Shown one piece after another: positions 45,148 through 57,808 of a stretch of DNA of 64,000 nt. Below the pieces are notes generated by a model. The model was not told the DNA's origin, did no database searches, and worked only from the letters and a program-made list of their open reading frames with translations. Source of the DNA: Albugo candida (Eukaryota > Oomycota > Peronosporomycetes > Albuginales > Albuginaceae); contig CAJNAR010000036.1 of assembly GCA_905220665.1 (NCBI GenBank), positions 60,772 to 124,771 on the forward strand. Reading direction: 5' to 3'. A program made the position numbers and the translations under genes. Position 1 is the first letter of the stretch; the number at the start of each line of letters is the position of its first letter.

Positions 45148-45163
45148 TCAGTAATCAACCTCA
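45148..45163. repeat. LINE-1 target-site duplication, left copy
   Basis: tcagtaatcaacctca, identical to 52204-52219. Confidence 0.92.
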
Positions 45164-45457
45164 GTTGAAGGTGTCTATATTACTAGAATTAGACTAATTG
45201 ACTTCTCTAGTTGCCTAGGCTATCTTAAATAACATATATACATATAAAAACGTTTCGTGAAATACCTGTGAGAGATGATAAAATGTCGTCCCGTTGATAA
45301 TCTCGTATCGTAGTAGCCTCAGCACCCTTAATACGAGACTGTGTCCAGCTTGTAAATGCTGTAAAGTTGAAAAAGTTGTTAACTTGGAAAAATGGTCCAA
45401 AAGTACCGTGGCTTGCAAATTGGTGTGCGCCACACTACGGTGAGCAGAACCAGCCAA

Positions 45458-48400
45458 CTAGGACAAGGATCTGAGTTGTACTTGCATTTTGACTTGTCTG
45501 TGCCGTACCCGCAGCAATGATCTTCGACTTCTGAAAAATCCACCAAATGATCCTTGCGTTGCGAGTTGATCTAGTACCTTTGCAAGCCGAATGCGGTCCT
45601 CGTGGTCGTAACACTGTCTTCGAAAGTACCGAACGTGCGCACTAAACGTGGTGTAGATCACGGGAAGTGCTGGAATTGTCGGAGTTGCTGATCGATGATC
45701 GAACAAACGACGATTCCGATCTTTCCAGACGAAGTGCAGTGTCACCGCTTGCAATGCAAGCCACAAATCCGATATAATTGCTAAATATTCTTTCCAATCC
45801 GACCGTAGTGCTGGTACGATTGCACATGCAATATGCGTCCAACGTGGTCGAGAGGAGAAAAACTGATCCCAACTAGGAAGTAACTCCCTCCATAACTGTG
45901 CCGTGTGGTCGCACTCTAGAAAGAGATGTTGATCGGATTCCACTGCCCCACACGAAGTCTGCGTGCACAATATAATGTCGGGCTAAATATCCTTTAAGAA
46001 CCAGAAACGAGATCGAACTGGCAACATCCGAAAGGCTAGACGAAACTGTAAATCCTCGAAAATTGGTAATACACGTTTTCGAAGATGCCGTGATGTAGCC
46101 ATAAAAGTTCGAACTCGTTCTGAATCCAGTGCATCCGATCTCTCCCGTGATGACCAATGTGTCGACATCGGATGACTCTTGGTTGGTTCGGGAGGTTTCC
46201 AGACGATTCGTGAGAGTTGTGAGCGTGGAATAGATGGAAAATAATGTTTCCTTTCCTTGCTTTTTACTCCCACATAAAATGATCTGCCACTTGTGGTTGG
46301 TATAATCCAAGTGATGAGACCAATCGTCGAGTGGATACGCTGGAGAATCTGAGTGACTTCATTGTAAAGTCGACTCAGCAACTTTTCTTCAGACATATCC
46401 GACGTGTTCAGCTCTTCGTCGTTGTAATAGTTGGCGACGAAATCTTCCTTCGTTGGCCATGTGTCGCTTTCACGAAAAAAGTCTTGCAAACTTCGAACGT
46501 CGAAAAGTGTAGCAAATGTTTTTCGAAATGTTCGATGTGGTTCATCCACCATGCCAAGATTGTACCAAACGTTCTGTGTACTCGGATGACGAGTAGCAGC
46601 TTCGTAATGTAATTTTTGGTCGCAGTGAAACCACATCGGCTGTTCCATGTAGTACTGACGGCGTTGTGAAACATTTGAATCTGATATTGAAATGCTCCAA
46701 TCCATCTGATGCCACATTCTAAATGCTTGTTTCCACCATGATGATATGCTCTCCCATTGAACCATTTTCCCATGTCGATTTGGTGCGATGGTGAATATAT
46801 CCATCGGCTTGTGTGGTCCAAAGGGAGGTTGGATAAGTTGTAATAATTCCGTCGACGCTGTTGTCCAATTCGCAGGAATAATTGTTGACGCATCGGATGA
46901 GAACTGCTGAAGGAATTGAATACGTTGTAGCTTTAGTCGTCCCACCAAAAAAGGAACTTGTAGTCCACCATCTTGTCGGCGAAGATATAAAAACTCTTTG
47001 CTGAGTAGGTGAACATGTTTTGAATCTTTTTTGTGTTTCCGACCAAGCACAAATCGATTTAACATCGATTGCCACTGTCGAATTGTCGCTGCTGGTATGT
47101 CTACGTGCATCGTGTAATGCCACAAACGTGATAAAATCATCGTCTGCGCAACCAGTAGTCGACCACGAACAGTTCGTGCTCGTCGAAACCATACACCAAA
47201 CCCATCGTAAAAACGCTTGTCGAGAGTTGAAATAACCATCGAGTGAGTTGGTTTCTGGCCGAACGGAATACCCAAATACTTGACCGAATCCTCCGGACCC
47301 ATTATGGTCAAATTGGGAATACGTGGACATGGCTTGGTCCGATTCAACAAGAGCAAGGATGATTTACTCAAGTTGAGTTTCGCACCCGATCCATCGCAAT
47401 AGACTTGGACGAGTTCGAGTTGCGTCAAAACACCATTTGGTGTCTCTGAAAGCAATGTCGAATCGTCCGCAAAAAATAATCCAGTTGCGACAGTCGTGCC
47501 ATTAATCCAAATGCCATGTTCTTCATGCTGTCGAAGTAAATTTCCCAAAGGTTCGATCGTCATCAGAAAAAGTAATGCTGAGAGAGGATCACCTTGTTTC
47601 ACTCCACGTTGTGGTGTAATGGACGGTGTGATATTTCCATTAATCATCAACTGCGCCTTTGTGTTATTGTACAAAAGACGAACCCAGTCGATGAAACTTT
47701 TCCCAACGCCCATTTTTTCCAAAACGCGAAACATGTACGTCCAATTGACTCGATCATAAGCTTTCTCAAAGTCGAGAAAAGTCGCATAAGCTTTCTCCCT
47801 ACGATGAGTGACCAAGTCTTGTATATCGGTGTGATGTCGAATATGGTGATGCATTAACCGCCCTCGCACAAATGCTTTTTGATCTTGATGGATGAATTTT
47901 GGCAAAAAACGTTGCAATCGATACGCCAACACTTTTGAAAGTACTTTTACATCGACACAAAGCAGTGCGATCGGTCGATAGTTGCCAGGATCACCTCGTG
48001 ATCCTTTTTTGTACAATAATGTTATTGCCGAGTGACGTTGTGATCGAAGTAGAATTCCTCTTTCCAGCTGATATTCGAACACGATCTTTAGACACTCGCC
48101 AAACGTTTCCGGATCAAGCTGATAAAATGCAGCTGGTAGTCCATCCATACCTGGAGAAGAACTACTCCGCATGTGCTTGATCGCTTCCGCCATCTCGGTC
48201 GTACTTAACCGAGTGGAGAGACGGTCTTGCTCTGCTGAGGCAAGTGAAACTTGAATCGAATCGAGTAACTTTTTTTGCTTTCTTTCACTTGGATCATTTG
48301 AGTCGGTCTCTGAGCTATAAGGAGAGCCCATGACACCACCCAATGATCTCTGAATTCGTCAATAATCTCCCTCGGGTTCGATGTCACTGTACCGCATTTT

Positions 48401-49644
48401 TTGGTAACATTTTCGATCGGCACGCGACGACAAGAACTATCCGGAGGGCGAAAAAAATGCTTTGAAGAGTTCTCCATATGCTTCACGTGATGGTCGAAGC
48501 TTTCATCTTGGTTGTATTTCGCGTTGTTTTCGACTGAAAGTCGAAATTGTTCGAGACTCGATTCGTAAAAGTACCGTGACTCATTGGTGTCGTGGATGCG
48601 ATATCGAGCTGCTGCGACTTCCAAAACACGCTGGCTAGACTCAACATCGCGTCGGCTATCTTGTGCAACCTTTTTTTCGATTCCTTGAAGCTGTTTCCTG
48701 ATTTTCGTCTTCCAACTTTCCCACATTTTACCGGGATTCGAAGTTGTCCGTAACTGGTTGAGCACCAAATTCGCTTCCAATTTGATTGCTTCGACAACTT
48801 TAGGATATTCAAATAGTCGTAATGAGCATTTCCAATATCCTCGACCGGGTGATTGAGTTGGATTTGCAAAAGTTACTTTTTGTGCCAGATGATCTCCCGC
48901 ATGTCGTGGACGAAAATACTCAGAGGTTTTGTATACCATATTGAATAGCTCTTCCGACATGCAGATATAATCAAGTCGATTCTTGCGCGGTAATGGTCCT
49001 GTAAATACTTTTTCAGTCGGATGCTGGATTCGCCAAGCGTCTACCACACCCAACTGTGAAAGCCATTCCAAACACGCTAATCGACTTGGTTCGTGTCGAA
49101 TTGTTCCACTCGAAGCATCGATAGCTGGATCGAGTGGTGTGTTGAAATCACCAAATACGATATGTGTTGCGGTCGATTCGAAAGTGTTGGAAAGCAATAA
49201 CTCATAAAAACCCACTCGTTCCTCGGCCTTGACCGGTGCATATACATTGTGAATATACACCGGTGCATCGTGAATGAGAAGACGCAGAACCAAATAACGA
49301 TTTCGAATGCTTCGTTCGGTGAGTTCTTCAGCTGTTTCATAACCGGGAAAGTCCGAACGAAGGATTGTCATGACGCCGCCACTGCGGTTTTGAGTCGGAT
49401 GGAGAAAAGCACTGTTGTGGTCATTGACAAACATTTTGTGTTGCATTTTTGAGGATAATAAAAACTGAAATGAGTCCAGTTGGTTGTGGTCGTGAAACTT
49501 GGTTTCTTGAACACAACAAATGGAGTGTTGTGATAAGATGTGGTCGATAAAAAGATGACCATTTTTATGAATTCCATTAACATTCACCGTGAGTGCTGAG
49601 ATATTGTTCCACGTTGAAATAATCGAGGAGCCCTTAGCATTCAC
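45458..49644 (-). pseudogene. LINE-1 ORF2: endonuclease-reverse transcriptase with two lesions
   Basis: 48205-49644 encodes the endonuclease: SALTVNVNGI, then HSICCVQETKFHD (QET-K), IHNVYAPV, VFGDFNTPLDP (GDFN), and the terminal part. 45983-48343 encodes reverse transcriptase: SSSSPGMDGLPAAFYQ, DFEKAYDRVNW, PQRGVKQGDPLSALLF, and the catalytic box as FADDSTLL. 45458-45970 encodes a Cys/His region, CTQTSCGAVESDQHLFLECD. A one-base frame change near 48,340 separates endonuclease and reverse transcriptase. A TAG at about 45,983 (CAG in LINE-2) interrupts the C-terminus in frame. The frame opens only one base after the ORF1 stop with a GTG, so translation may depend on reinitiation. Confidence 0.9.
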
Positions 49645-49645
49645 G

Positions 49646-52110
49646 CTAAAGTAGACCAGTGATCAACCTCATTTCACCATCTTGTTGTGAGAGGTGAAGT
49701 GTTGTGTGCTCCTCTGGAAAAAAGCTGAGATTGACGGAAAGCTCAGCGATGTCACCATGGAGAAGTCCACGCCATCTACCTCCAAACCATTGAGACCAAC
49801 ACTTTATGCCAACGTCGGAGCGGAAGAAGGATATGATCACATTGGTTGGAAGTAAACGACAATGATGACCCGGAATCCAGATCACTGGTCCATCGGTGAG
49901 ATATTGGATCCAGTGTCGTTGGTGTAGAATGTCGGAGCAGTACACATGAATAAAAGTTCCAACAACGCGAGAGCTTTCGTTGCTCGAGTCAAACCGATAA
50001 TGATGTCCGGCACTGACGTCCACCACGACATTACTTTCTCGAACAGAACAGATCGCTTGGAGGGAACTTTTCCACCAACGTGGCGACTCCATCGCGTCGC
50101 AAACGTAACATCTTCGCCGAGATTGTGAGTTGCAAAAACGCGATTTATCATAAGTAGATGAGCCACTTCATCCAAAGCTTTATCATTCGACTCCGTACAT
50201 GCAAGTAGCACACCATTCATCGTGATCGGATGATCAAGTGCCGCTCGGATGATTTTGTCCGGATTTGTGCAGAACTGGATTAGCTTCCGCACATGAGGGA
50301 TGCAAGAATCCGCTACAACCAGCTTGTCCGGTCGGAGTGAGTGAAGGGCATTTTTCGAATCGATTTCCATTATCTCCCCTATTTCACCAACTCGGGTTGG
50401 TCGTTCCGATTTCTCGATTGTTGTATGACGTTTTTGATAAAAGTGTGCCGCCTCTTTCGAGGTGGCCACCTCTTTTGGCATCCGTGCTTTCACGGGGATG
50501 ATTTGGACGCGATTGCCATTCTCTGGATTGGCAACCGCTGTTACTTCTTCGATCTCCACCTCCATAGTTGCGAGCACGGAAAAATAGTTACTCGTCGCTA
50601 GTTTTGGAAGCGCAAGAGGTGGTGCTTTGGAGACCATTTGGTCGAACGGCTCCACCCGATTACGTTTTCCACTCGTCCAAGCCAACTTCATGGATATATC
50701 CCCATCCCGCTCTACCCGTGGTTGTGAGTATGACTGACTGGTCAGCTGGAGGATGGGAGGTGTGTGTTGCAATAAAGCTTGTGCTCCTGGTGGTGTGATA
50801 GTGGGGGGAGTGTTGAGCTCCAACGAGATTTGATCGGATAGCTTCCGGTCAGGTTTCCTCGCTTTCAATTCTTGACTGAGAACTGGCTTCACTACTTTTT
50901 GTGGTGCCACCACGAGCTCCGTTGGCGCGTTTGTTTGTTTTGGTTGCTGCTGTTGTTTTTGTTGCGGTTGATTTTGAATGTGATTTTTCTTTTTCTTTTG
51001 CTTGTTCGATTGTTGTTGCCGTGCTTCCGTGGTTGATATAGCGCACAAATCCAAGCAATAAGGACCACGTTGACCAAAACGTGGTCGTTCCGATGGGATA
51101 GGAGCGTGTTTCCCTCGCACAGGGTAAAGCATCTTTTCGTATGCAATTTGTTCGCATACTTTACCGATGAGGAACAGCTGTGAAGGGCACGTAAGAGTAC
51201 TAAAGTACACTCTCCACGTCGACATCACGACACCCTTGCACGGAACAGTTTCGCGGAAAGTAGCAAAGACTACTGGACATCTTAGACTGTGAAGGGAACG
51301 TAAAATCGGAATCCGTTCTTCCTCCACGCCCACTCCAAATATATCCAGATAGTATTTGGATTCGAGAGAATCGTACTCCCGAAAAAAGTATTGAGACCCG
51401 AGGATGGTTATCGGCTGGCACTCCAGCTGTTGACAAGCATCCTCGGTGGAAACCATCACTCGAAGATTGCCACCAGGCATCTTTGAGACTTGAGCAATGG
51501 CTCTGCTCTCCAGTAGACTCTCGAATACTGGATTCCCATGATCCTTCATAAGGGAAGACAGGATTTTTCCATTTGGTGTACGCGCCAACGCTTGACCTGT
51601 TTCCAGAATCATGGGAAAGGTGGCTTTGGAGACCTTAAAAGGCTTCGCTGCCTCCAATTTTTCTGCCAACACCGACCACTCGGGATGTTGTCCATCAGCA
51701 TACAATCGCAGGATAGCCTCGATATCCGAGGCTTTCGGCTTTGCGAGCTCTACACGAAATTTCGCCCGAGCTCTAGCCTGGTCCTTACGCAAGGACTCCT
51801 GTGACCTGATAAGGTCAGCAAGAGTGGGACTTTTAGTGTCGTCCACACTTGCAGTTGCCTTTGGGTCACCCTGTGACGAGGCAATGACAGTACCGCATGT
51901 ACCACCGGTACCACATCCGACACCTGTAGTACCGGTACTGACCAGTACCGTCACACTGGGGGAGGGGGTACTTTCCACGTCATCACACAGGGGTGATGAC
52001 TGATCAACAATCATGCAATCACCCAAAACAGGGTGACTCATGAGGGTTGCCACGTCAGTACAAGTGGACGCTAGCACCCTTGGTTGTGTCGATATGTCGA
52101 CTTGAACCAT
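49646..52110 (-). pseudogene. LINE-1 ORF1, frameshifted near its end
   Basis: A 742-codon frame (49882-52110) from an ATG (MVQVDISTQPRVLASTCTDV) with a Thr/Ser/Gly-rich start, a helical KDQARARAKFRVELAK region and a Gln/Lys-rich basic tract (RQQQSNKQKKKKNHIQNQ) suited to RNA binding. The frame 49646-50092 continues it (IQYLTDGPVIWIPGHHCRLL), so a frame change lies between 49,882 and 50,092. No zinc knuckle was seen. The product would package LINE RNA, by analogy with other LINE ORF1 proteins. Confidence 0.82.
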
Positions 52111-52203
52111 TGTTTTCGAGAGGAAGGAGGTGAAAAAAGTTGTTTTTTCGAGTTGTTTTTACTAAATTGGCTGGTTACTTTGTAGCCGGCAAATTGAGAA
52201 GTC

Positions 52204-52219
52204 TCAGTAATCAACCTCA
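52204..52219. repeat. LINE-1 target-site duplication, right copy
   Basis: Identical to 45148-45163. Confidence 0.92.
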
Positions 52220-52552
52220 CGAACTGGTGTGCTTGGTTACGTCACTCATTCTGATATTAAATTCATTTTCTTATATTACTATCACGCGTTGTTTCAAAAA
52301 TTATATCCTGCTAATTATCAAAGCTACATCTCAATTATCTCGTTTCCATCAGGATCCATTTCTTCATTCCTACTTTACTTTCTTGTACTACTCATATTTT
52401 GCGTTGCAACTAAGTACGCCTGTACAATCGGATTGCTTATTACGCGTCGAGAGGTTAATTTCTAGACGCTAAGATCAGGCCCTTACAAACCTCCAGCATC
52501 ACATTAGTTAGCACCGACACTTAAGTGAAGTGATATATAATCGAAATTTCGG

Positions 52553-52845
52553 GTATTTACGATACCGGTTCCTTTTAAATGAGGGGATTTGGGGGGGGGG
52601 ATGCGGTTTTTTTTTTCCTAATTAATTCTAGGGGACTTAGCGAGTGTGGTGATACCAGTTCTCATTTATTTAGGATATGTAGGGGTGTAACGATACCGGT
52701 GCTCTCAGTTAAGTTACGGTTGTGGCTATACCGGCTTCCTAGAAATATAAGGGCATTGATCTCCCCACAACTTGGTATTCCTACATTAAAGGGAACCGTT
52801 ATCGTGACACCGCCTACAATATAAGCGGGAACCGGTATTCTTAGA
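52553..52845. repeat. Right arm of inverted-repeat element with CCGGTATCG motifs
   Basis: Reverse-oriented motif copies near 52553, 52640, 52681 and 52719 (e.g. aggggtgtaacgataccggt), plus direct-oriented ones near 52794 and 52832. 52,637-52,705 mirrors 45,012-45,080. The g-run gggggggggg near 52,590 also lies here. Confidence 0.78.
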
Positions 52846-55290
52846 GGGTGTGACTATTGCCACAGACGTTTTGACAAACAAATCTGATTGGCTAATTTGT
52901 GTAAAGTAACATAAATTGATCTATATAATACTGCGTCTACGTAAGATGGATACATAATACAATACACGTTCCACGTTTTCGCATTTCCTCGCTTCCCTCC
53001 CTACCACGCAACATACACCGAGTTGCGCAATAATAACGGCTTTCAATAAAAGAATGGATTTCAAATACACGAAAGAATATGATGTCATTGTTCAGAACAA
53101 ATTACTGCAGCCACCAATCGGACTTGTTGAAGTTAAATATAATCCTCGCAAAGCGATGGAAAAGGAATTGAATGAATCCGCTGCGACCCAAAGCTATGGG
53201 ATAGTGACAAAAGCATCCTACAAGCAGCGTAACGGGAACTATACGGTCCATTACAAATGGGACTGAGGAGGGTCTCACCGCAATCGGTTTGGTCTAACGG
53301 AAGAGACTGGAACTCGAAAGACTTCGACAGTACTCGCCAGTTGTCCATTCCGCTTCAAAGCCATACAGGATAAGCTGCACTGGACTTTCCACGTGGTTGA
53401 AGAGGATCAAAATCATATGCCATCCACCTCCACAAGCGCCCATCCTGTCCACCTCAGACTCGAAACAGAAATGGAAAAGACAATAGTTGAATTGTATGAT
53501 GCTGGGGTCCCAACGAGAAACATTCAAACATGTTTGCGGAATGATCATGGACTTTTTTTGCCTAGAACAAAACTGAATAACGTCCGCCAAGCCGGAATTC
53601 TCAAAACTTTGGATGGCCGTACATCGATGGATGCTCTTGTACAGAAATTTCGCAGATTGCAATTTGATCTCGAAACAATAGTGAGCAATGATGATGGTAA
53701 AATTTCCCACCTGTTCTTTGCCCATCCACCATCTACCGAGATGGCTCGGAGCCACAATGACATTTTTCTGGTGGATGCCATATACAAGACAAATGCTTTG
53801 AAGCTTCCCTTGTTACATCTCGTTGGGGGCTCGTTGATGTAAAAACATTTTCCGTCGCATTTGTTTTCATGACGAACGAGAGTCAATCCTCATACTCTTC
53901 AGAAATGAAATTCTTTCAATCGATCTTTGAGGGACGGAATTCTCCCGAACATTTTTGTCGTTGATCGCGAGCTGGCGCTACTTTTAGAATGTTAAGAAGA
54001 CTTCCCTGCTTCCCAAATTCTGTTATGTGCATGGCATATTGCCAAAAGAAGAAGAATGGATAGTCTTCATGAAAGACTGGAGGGAAATCATGTAGGCACA
54101 AACAGAAGGCTCCTTCGATGAAGTATGGCAACAAATCAAATTGCGTGCAGACAGTGCAATCATCAAGTATATTGTCGAAACATAGATTCTCTGCAAAGAA
54201 ATGTTTGTTACCACTTTAACTGACTGTATAACGTATTTCGGTCATACTGCGACCTCGTGCGGTGAAATCGCTCACCACCTGCTCAAGCAATGCATGACAA
54301 CTAGCATGAACAACCTTCTTTCGTGCTACGAAAAATTATACCTAGCTATTGAAAATAATCTCGCCGAGCACAATGTGTCCCGACAGCGTCAACAAATGAG
54401 AACATGCAACTATGCACAGCCAACGCCTCAAGGAATGACTTTTCGGGATATTAACTTGCAAATTTCTCATTTTGCACTGAATAAAATGTACGAGCAGTTG
54501 AAAGTTGCCCGCCAGCCACAAAGAAGCGACGAAGACGTATGCTCTGGAGCATTTTCACAGTCTGGGCTTCCCTGTAAGCACAAACTGCGTCATTACCTGT
54601 GTTAAAAACAAACCTTGCAAATGAGCCACATCATTCCGCATTGGCACTTGGCTAAGCCCCACCACTAAGTCCTCTTCCGTTGCGGCCAGCCAAAATTCTC
54701 CCAATGTTACTTGATCAAGTGGCCACCTGCTTTGGGGCCTTTCCAGACCATAAGCAGGCTACGACACCCGACGAACTTCAGACAATATCGCAACAAATTC
54801 CAAAAATTTTGTAAGAGCTAGTAATTGCGCCCCAAAGGATGGCCGCTCCAACAAAATGGATAAAAGCGGCGCAATTTATCTGGGTTTAAATGTGTGGAAC
54901 CCAAGGAAAACCCCAAAAAAGATGCTTGCAGAGCTTGTGCGGGAGCAGGGCACCGCTCGGACTCTAAGAAGCGCAAGAAAAGCATCAAATAAGAAATTCT
55001 ATTATGAATCTTAGGTAGACTCAGTGATATAGGCATCCTATCGATTAATCATTTTGGTTTACACAAATTAGCCAATCATGCATGTCTTGTCTGTGGCAAT
55101 AGTGAAAACTTGTGTGGGAGTTGTGAAAACGATCGATGAATCACACAAATCAGCCAATCATACTAGTTTACTCAAATTAGCAAATCAGAAATGTTTTGTA
55201 TGTGGCATTAGTCAAAACGTCTGTGGCAATAGTCACACCTATCCTTGAATCCTCTACGGAAATTGGGAAACCGGTATCGCCACACCCCCT
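52846..55290 (+). mobile_element. MULE-A, inactive Mutator-like element
   Basis: The left end (gtgtgactattgccacagac, 52,849 on) is repeated in inverse orientation at 55,211-55,238, with further matching sequence (aaatctgattggctaatttg against the reverse complement of caaattagcaaatcagaaat). A CCGGTATCG motif caps the right end at 55,268-55,290. The plus-strand transposase in between is broken. Exact ends and target duplication were not determined. Confidence 0.75.
53054..54605 (+). pseudogene. MULE-A transposase remnant
   Basis: From ATG 53054 the FAR1-like module runs SYGIVTKASYKQRNGNYTVH, is stopped by TGA at about 53,264 (CGA expected from the related YRCDRGG in MULE-B), and continues in the same frame with GGSHRNRFGLTEETGTRKTS and LASCPFRFKAI. 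A helical region and the first catalytic stretch follow (HNDIFLVDAIYKTNALKLPL). A frame change near 53,830 precedes VDVKTFSVAFVFM. 54201-54605 holds the C-terminal part with a SWIM-like GLPCKHKL. Not translatable as one protein. Confidence 0.82.
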
Positions 55291-55299
55291 AATTTTTAA

Positions 55300-57690
55300 G
55301 GCCGTTGCTATGGCCACAGACATTAATACTACGGCCATAGATAATTGATCTAACCAATCACAGCTTACAAAATTTAATCGTTGCCAAGTACGCCAGCCAA
55401 TCAGGTCACCTGTCTACTTTTATACACGAGCTCATTCACGAATCGGGCTAGATATCCGCAGCACTCTCATCAAGCATGGACATGGAGCAGCAGCAGAACG
55501 AACAATTCACCGCATGGAAGACCATGGAAGAACATATGAATGTGGTAGCTGCTGCAAATGGCTATGGAATCATCAATAAATCCTCATAAAAGCAACCAGA
55601 TGGACGACAAGTTGTTCACTATAGATGCGATCGTGGAGGCGTAGATCGAAACCCTCACGGACTTGTCCAAGAAACAAGGGTTTGGAAGGCAGTGCACTCC
55701 TTGACTGTCCTTTCAAAGGTGTTGGACAGGAATCGAAAGGTAAATCCACGCATCATGGTCGAATGAGGCTACCGAGGAATTCAGCGTTCACATTAACAAT
55801 CTCCTCTCAATTATGGATGGTACCTGGTTTCTTACAATTACATTCAACGAGCATAGCCACGAAGATTCCATCGCCAGGACCGCTCATCCAGTTCACACTC
55901 GCATATCGGAGTCTCAAGAGAAAGAAAGCTGACCTCTTTCAGTCCGGTTTGAAAGCTAGGAAGAGTCAAGCCATCATTCGAGAGCAAGACCAGCAATTGG
56001 AACTCACTAAGCGAAAGCTTTGGAATTTGAAGCAAAAGAATGCAATCAGGGACCTCGAAAACGAACTCCAATGGACATGCTGTTCGAAACCTTCACGAAC
56101 TTTGGATTCGGAATAAATATCGAGAAAAAAATCCAATGGGCGCATCACACATTTGTTCTTCGCTCATTCAAAGAATGTGAAACTTTTCAGGAATAACTGC
56201 AACGTCTACTTGCTAGATTGTACATATAAAACAAGCAAGATGAGATTTCCTTTGCTCCACGTTGTTGGAAATACCAGGATATATTCCACGTTCTCGGCGG
56301 CCTTCGTTTTATGAAGAAGGAGGATGCTGACTCGTATGTTACCGCCGTCCACCTCTTACGACTTTTTCACGCCGACCATCAACCGAAAATATTCGTTACT
56401 GAGCGAGAGCTCGCTCTCATGAACGCTTTGCGAATGATTTTTCCTTTGACAAAAATCCTTCTTTACATTTGGCACATTCAGAAGAACGTCGTCATCAAAT
56501 GCAAGCTCCATTTTTTGAAGGATGATGAGTGGAAAGCATTTTCGAAGAATTGGAGATCGGTAACTTGCCCTTTGTTGTTTGTGATCACTAAGTTTCATTC
56601 ATGTTCTAAGTTATTCCTCGTTGTGCAGGTGGTTTACTCAAACACGATCGAGGAATTCAATGAAAATTGGGAATTTTCAACTCATATGGACAGAACGCTA
56701 AACGGAATCCGTGGAGTATCTAGCCAAGACGTGATTCGATCCCCACAAGGAGAAATTAGTTCGAGCATGGACGAATTTAATTCAGCAATTCGGTCACACA
56801 GTCACTTCACGTGGAGAAGGTGACCACAATGTCGTGAAAGAGTTCAACGCAAGCATCATGAAAAATCTGTTTGGGTGTTATGAGCGGATAGTTCAGTCCA
56901 TGAAAAGCTTCCAGATCGAATTCACCACAGAACTGGCGAAGTAGCAAATAAAAATATTATACCTTTCGCGCAGCCAACCCCACGTGGTGATTATATTGAA
57001 CATATCAACCGGAAAATCTCATATTACTTTCTTCGGAAAGTATTTGATCAAGTTAGTTTATAATGTTCCTTTCTTTCTATGTGTTTTCTCCAATCACTAG
57101 AGTTTCGCAATGAAAGCTGGAAAAATCTCGACGTCTAATGACAACTGGCGCGAAGCTATGCTCTTCTACTTTTTCTACCATATGGGAGATACCTTACGAG
57201 CATCAGTTGCGGCAGCTGATTGCAAGCGGGAGGAGGCTTGAATTTAGCGATTTCGATGTTCATTGGCACCTTCATTGAGCCCCTTCAGTACGACCTCCAG
57301 TTGCAGGCCAACAAGTTGACGATTTGCCAGTCGCTTTCGAAATATCACGCGACAATTTCAGCAACCTACTTTGACACCAGAAAGAGGCAGTCCTGGACAA
57401 TCTGGAAGAGATATCACAGGTATTTCGCGATTGAAGAATTTCTGTTTGATAATATAATGGGTACTAACGCTGTTTATATAAGCAAACACCAGAAGTCCTC
57501 GAAGAGCCGGAGGTTGCTCTAACGAGAGCAAGACCAAGCGGAACGAGCAACAAAACATCGACGTGACGAGAACCTTTCCAATTTGAATACGTGGAGGGGA
57601 TACCTCCCAGGAAGAGGAATGCGCCGACGTGTGGTGCTTGTCATAAAACGGGACACCGACGTTCATATGCAGCGTGCCCCATCAATGCAA
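55300..57690 (+). mobile_element. MULE-B, truncated Mutator-like element
   Basis: Starts beside MULE-A with gccgttgctatggccacagac. It contains a broken plus-strand transposase ending in a zinc knuckle, and stops abruptly at the mitochondrial fragment at about 57,690 without a right terminal repeat. Related to MULE-A at protein level. Confidence 0.7.
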
Positions 57691-57697
57691 TTTAAAA
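55476..57697 (+). pseudogene. MULE-B transposase remnant
   Basis: ATG 55476 (MDMEQQQNEQFTAWKTMEEH) leads into FAR1-like text, soon stopped. 56311-56823 holds the catalytic middle (HADHQPKIFVTERELALMNA, then YIWHIQKNVV). The C-terminus near 57,600-57,697 carries a CX2CX4HX5C zinc knuckle (CGACHKTGHRRSYAAC). At least four frame changes or stops. The final stop TAA overlaps the first bases of the mitochondrial fragment. Confidence 0.8.
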
Positions 57698-57808
57698 ATG
57701 ATGCTGAAAATAAAGTATATTGTATTTATGTAGGAATAGGTCAAAAATGATCAACTATAGCAGAATTAACAAAAATTTTAGAAGAAAAAAATTCAATGTT
57801 TCATACAA
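57690..57808 (+). pseudogene. atp1: Nuclear copy of mitochondrial atp1, first part
   Basis: Translates to KNDAENKVYCIYVGIGQK, stop, STIAELTKILEEKNSMF, the segment of F1-ATPase alpha subunit around YC-x-YVAIGQKRSTVA. The Arg codon after GQK is now TGA. The codons are strongly AT-biased, as in mitochondrial DNA. The text resumes at 60,505 after MULE-C. Starts at the broken end of MULE-B. Confidence 0.9.

Larger units (their letters stand above)
45164..52203 (-). mobile_element. LINE-1, nearly intact APE-type non-LTR retrotransposon
   Basis: 7,040-bp element on the minus strand with a perfect 16-bp target-site duplication. 5' end at 52,203, then ORF1, then ORF2 with apurinic-type endonuclease, reverse transcriptase and a C-terminal Cys/His region. 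The 3' end is ...caccttcaac with no poly(A) or simple repeat. The same 3' end is found in LINE-2. A perfect long duplication and only a few coding lesions point to a recent insertion. Enzyme order and C-terminal Cys/His region suggest an L1-like clade; the exact clade is not determined. Confidence 0.93.
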
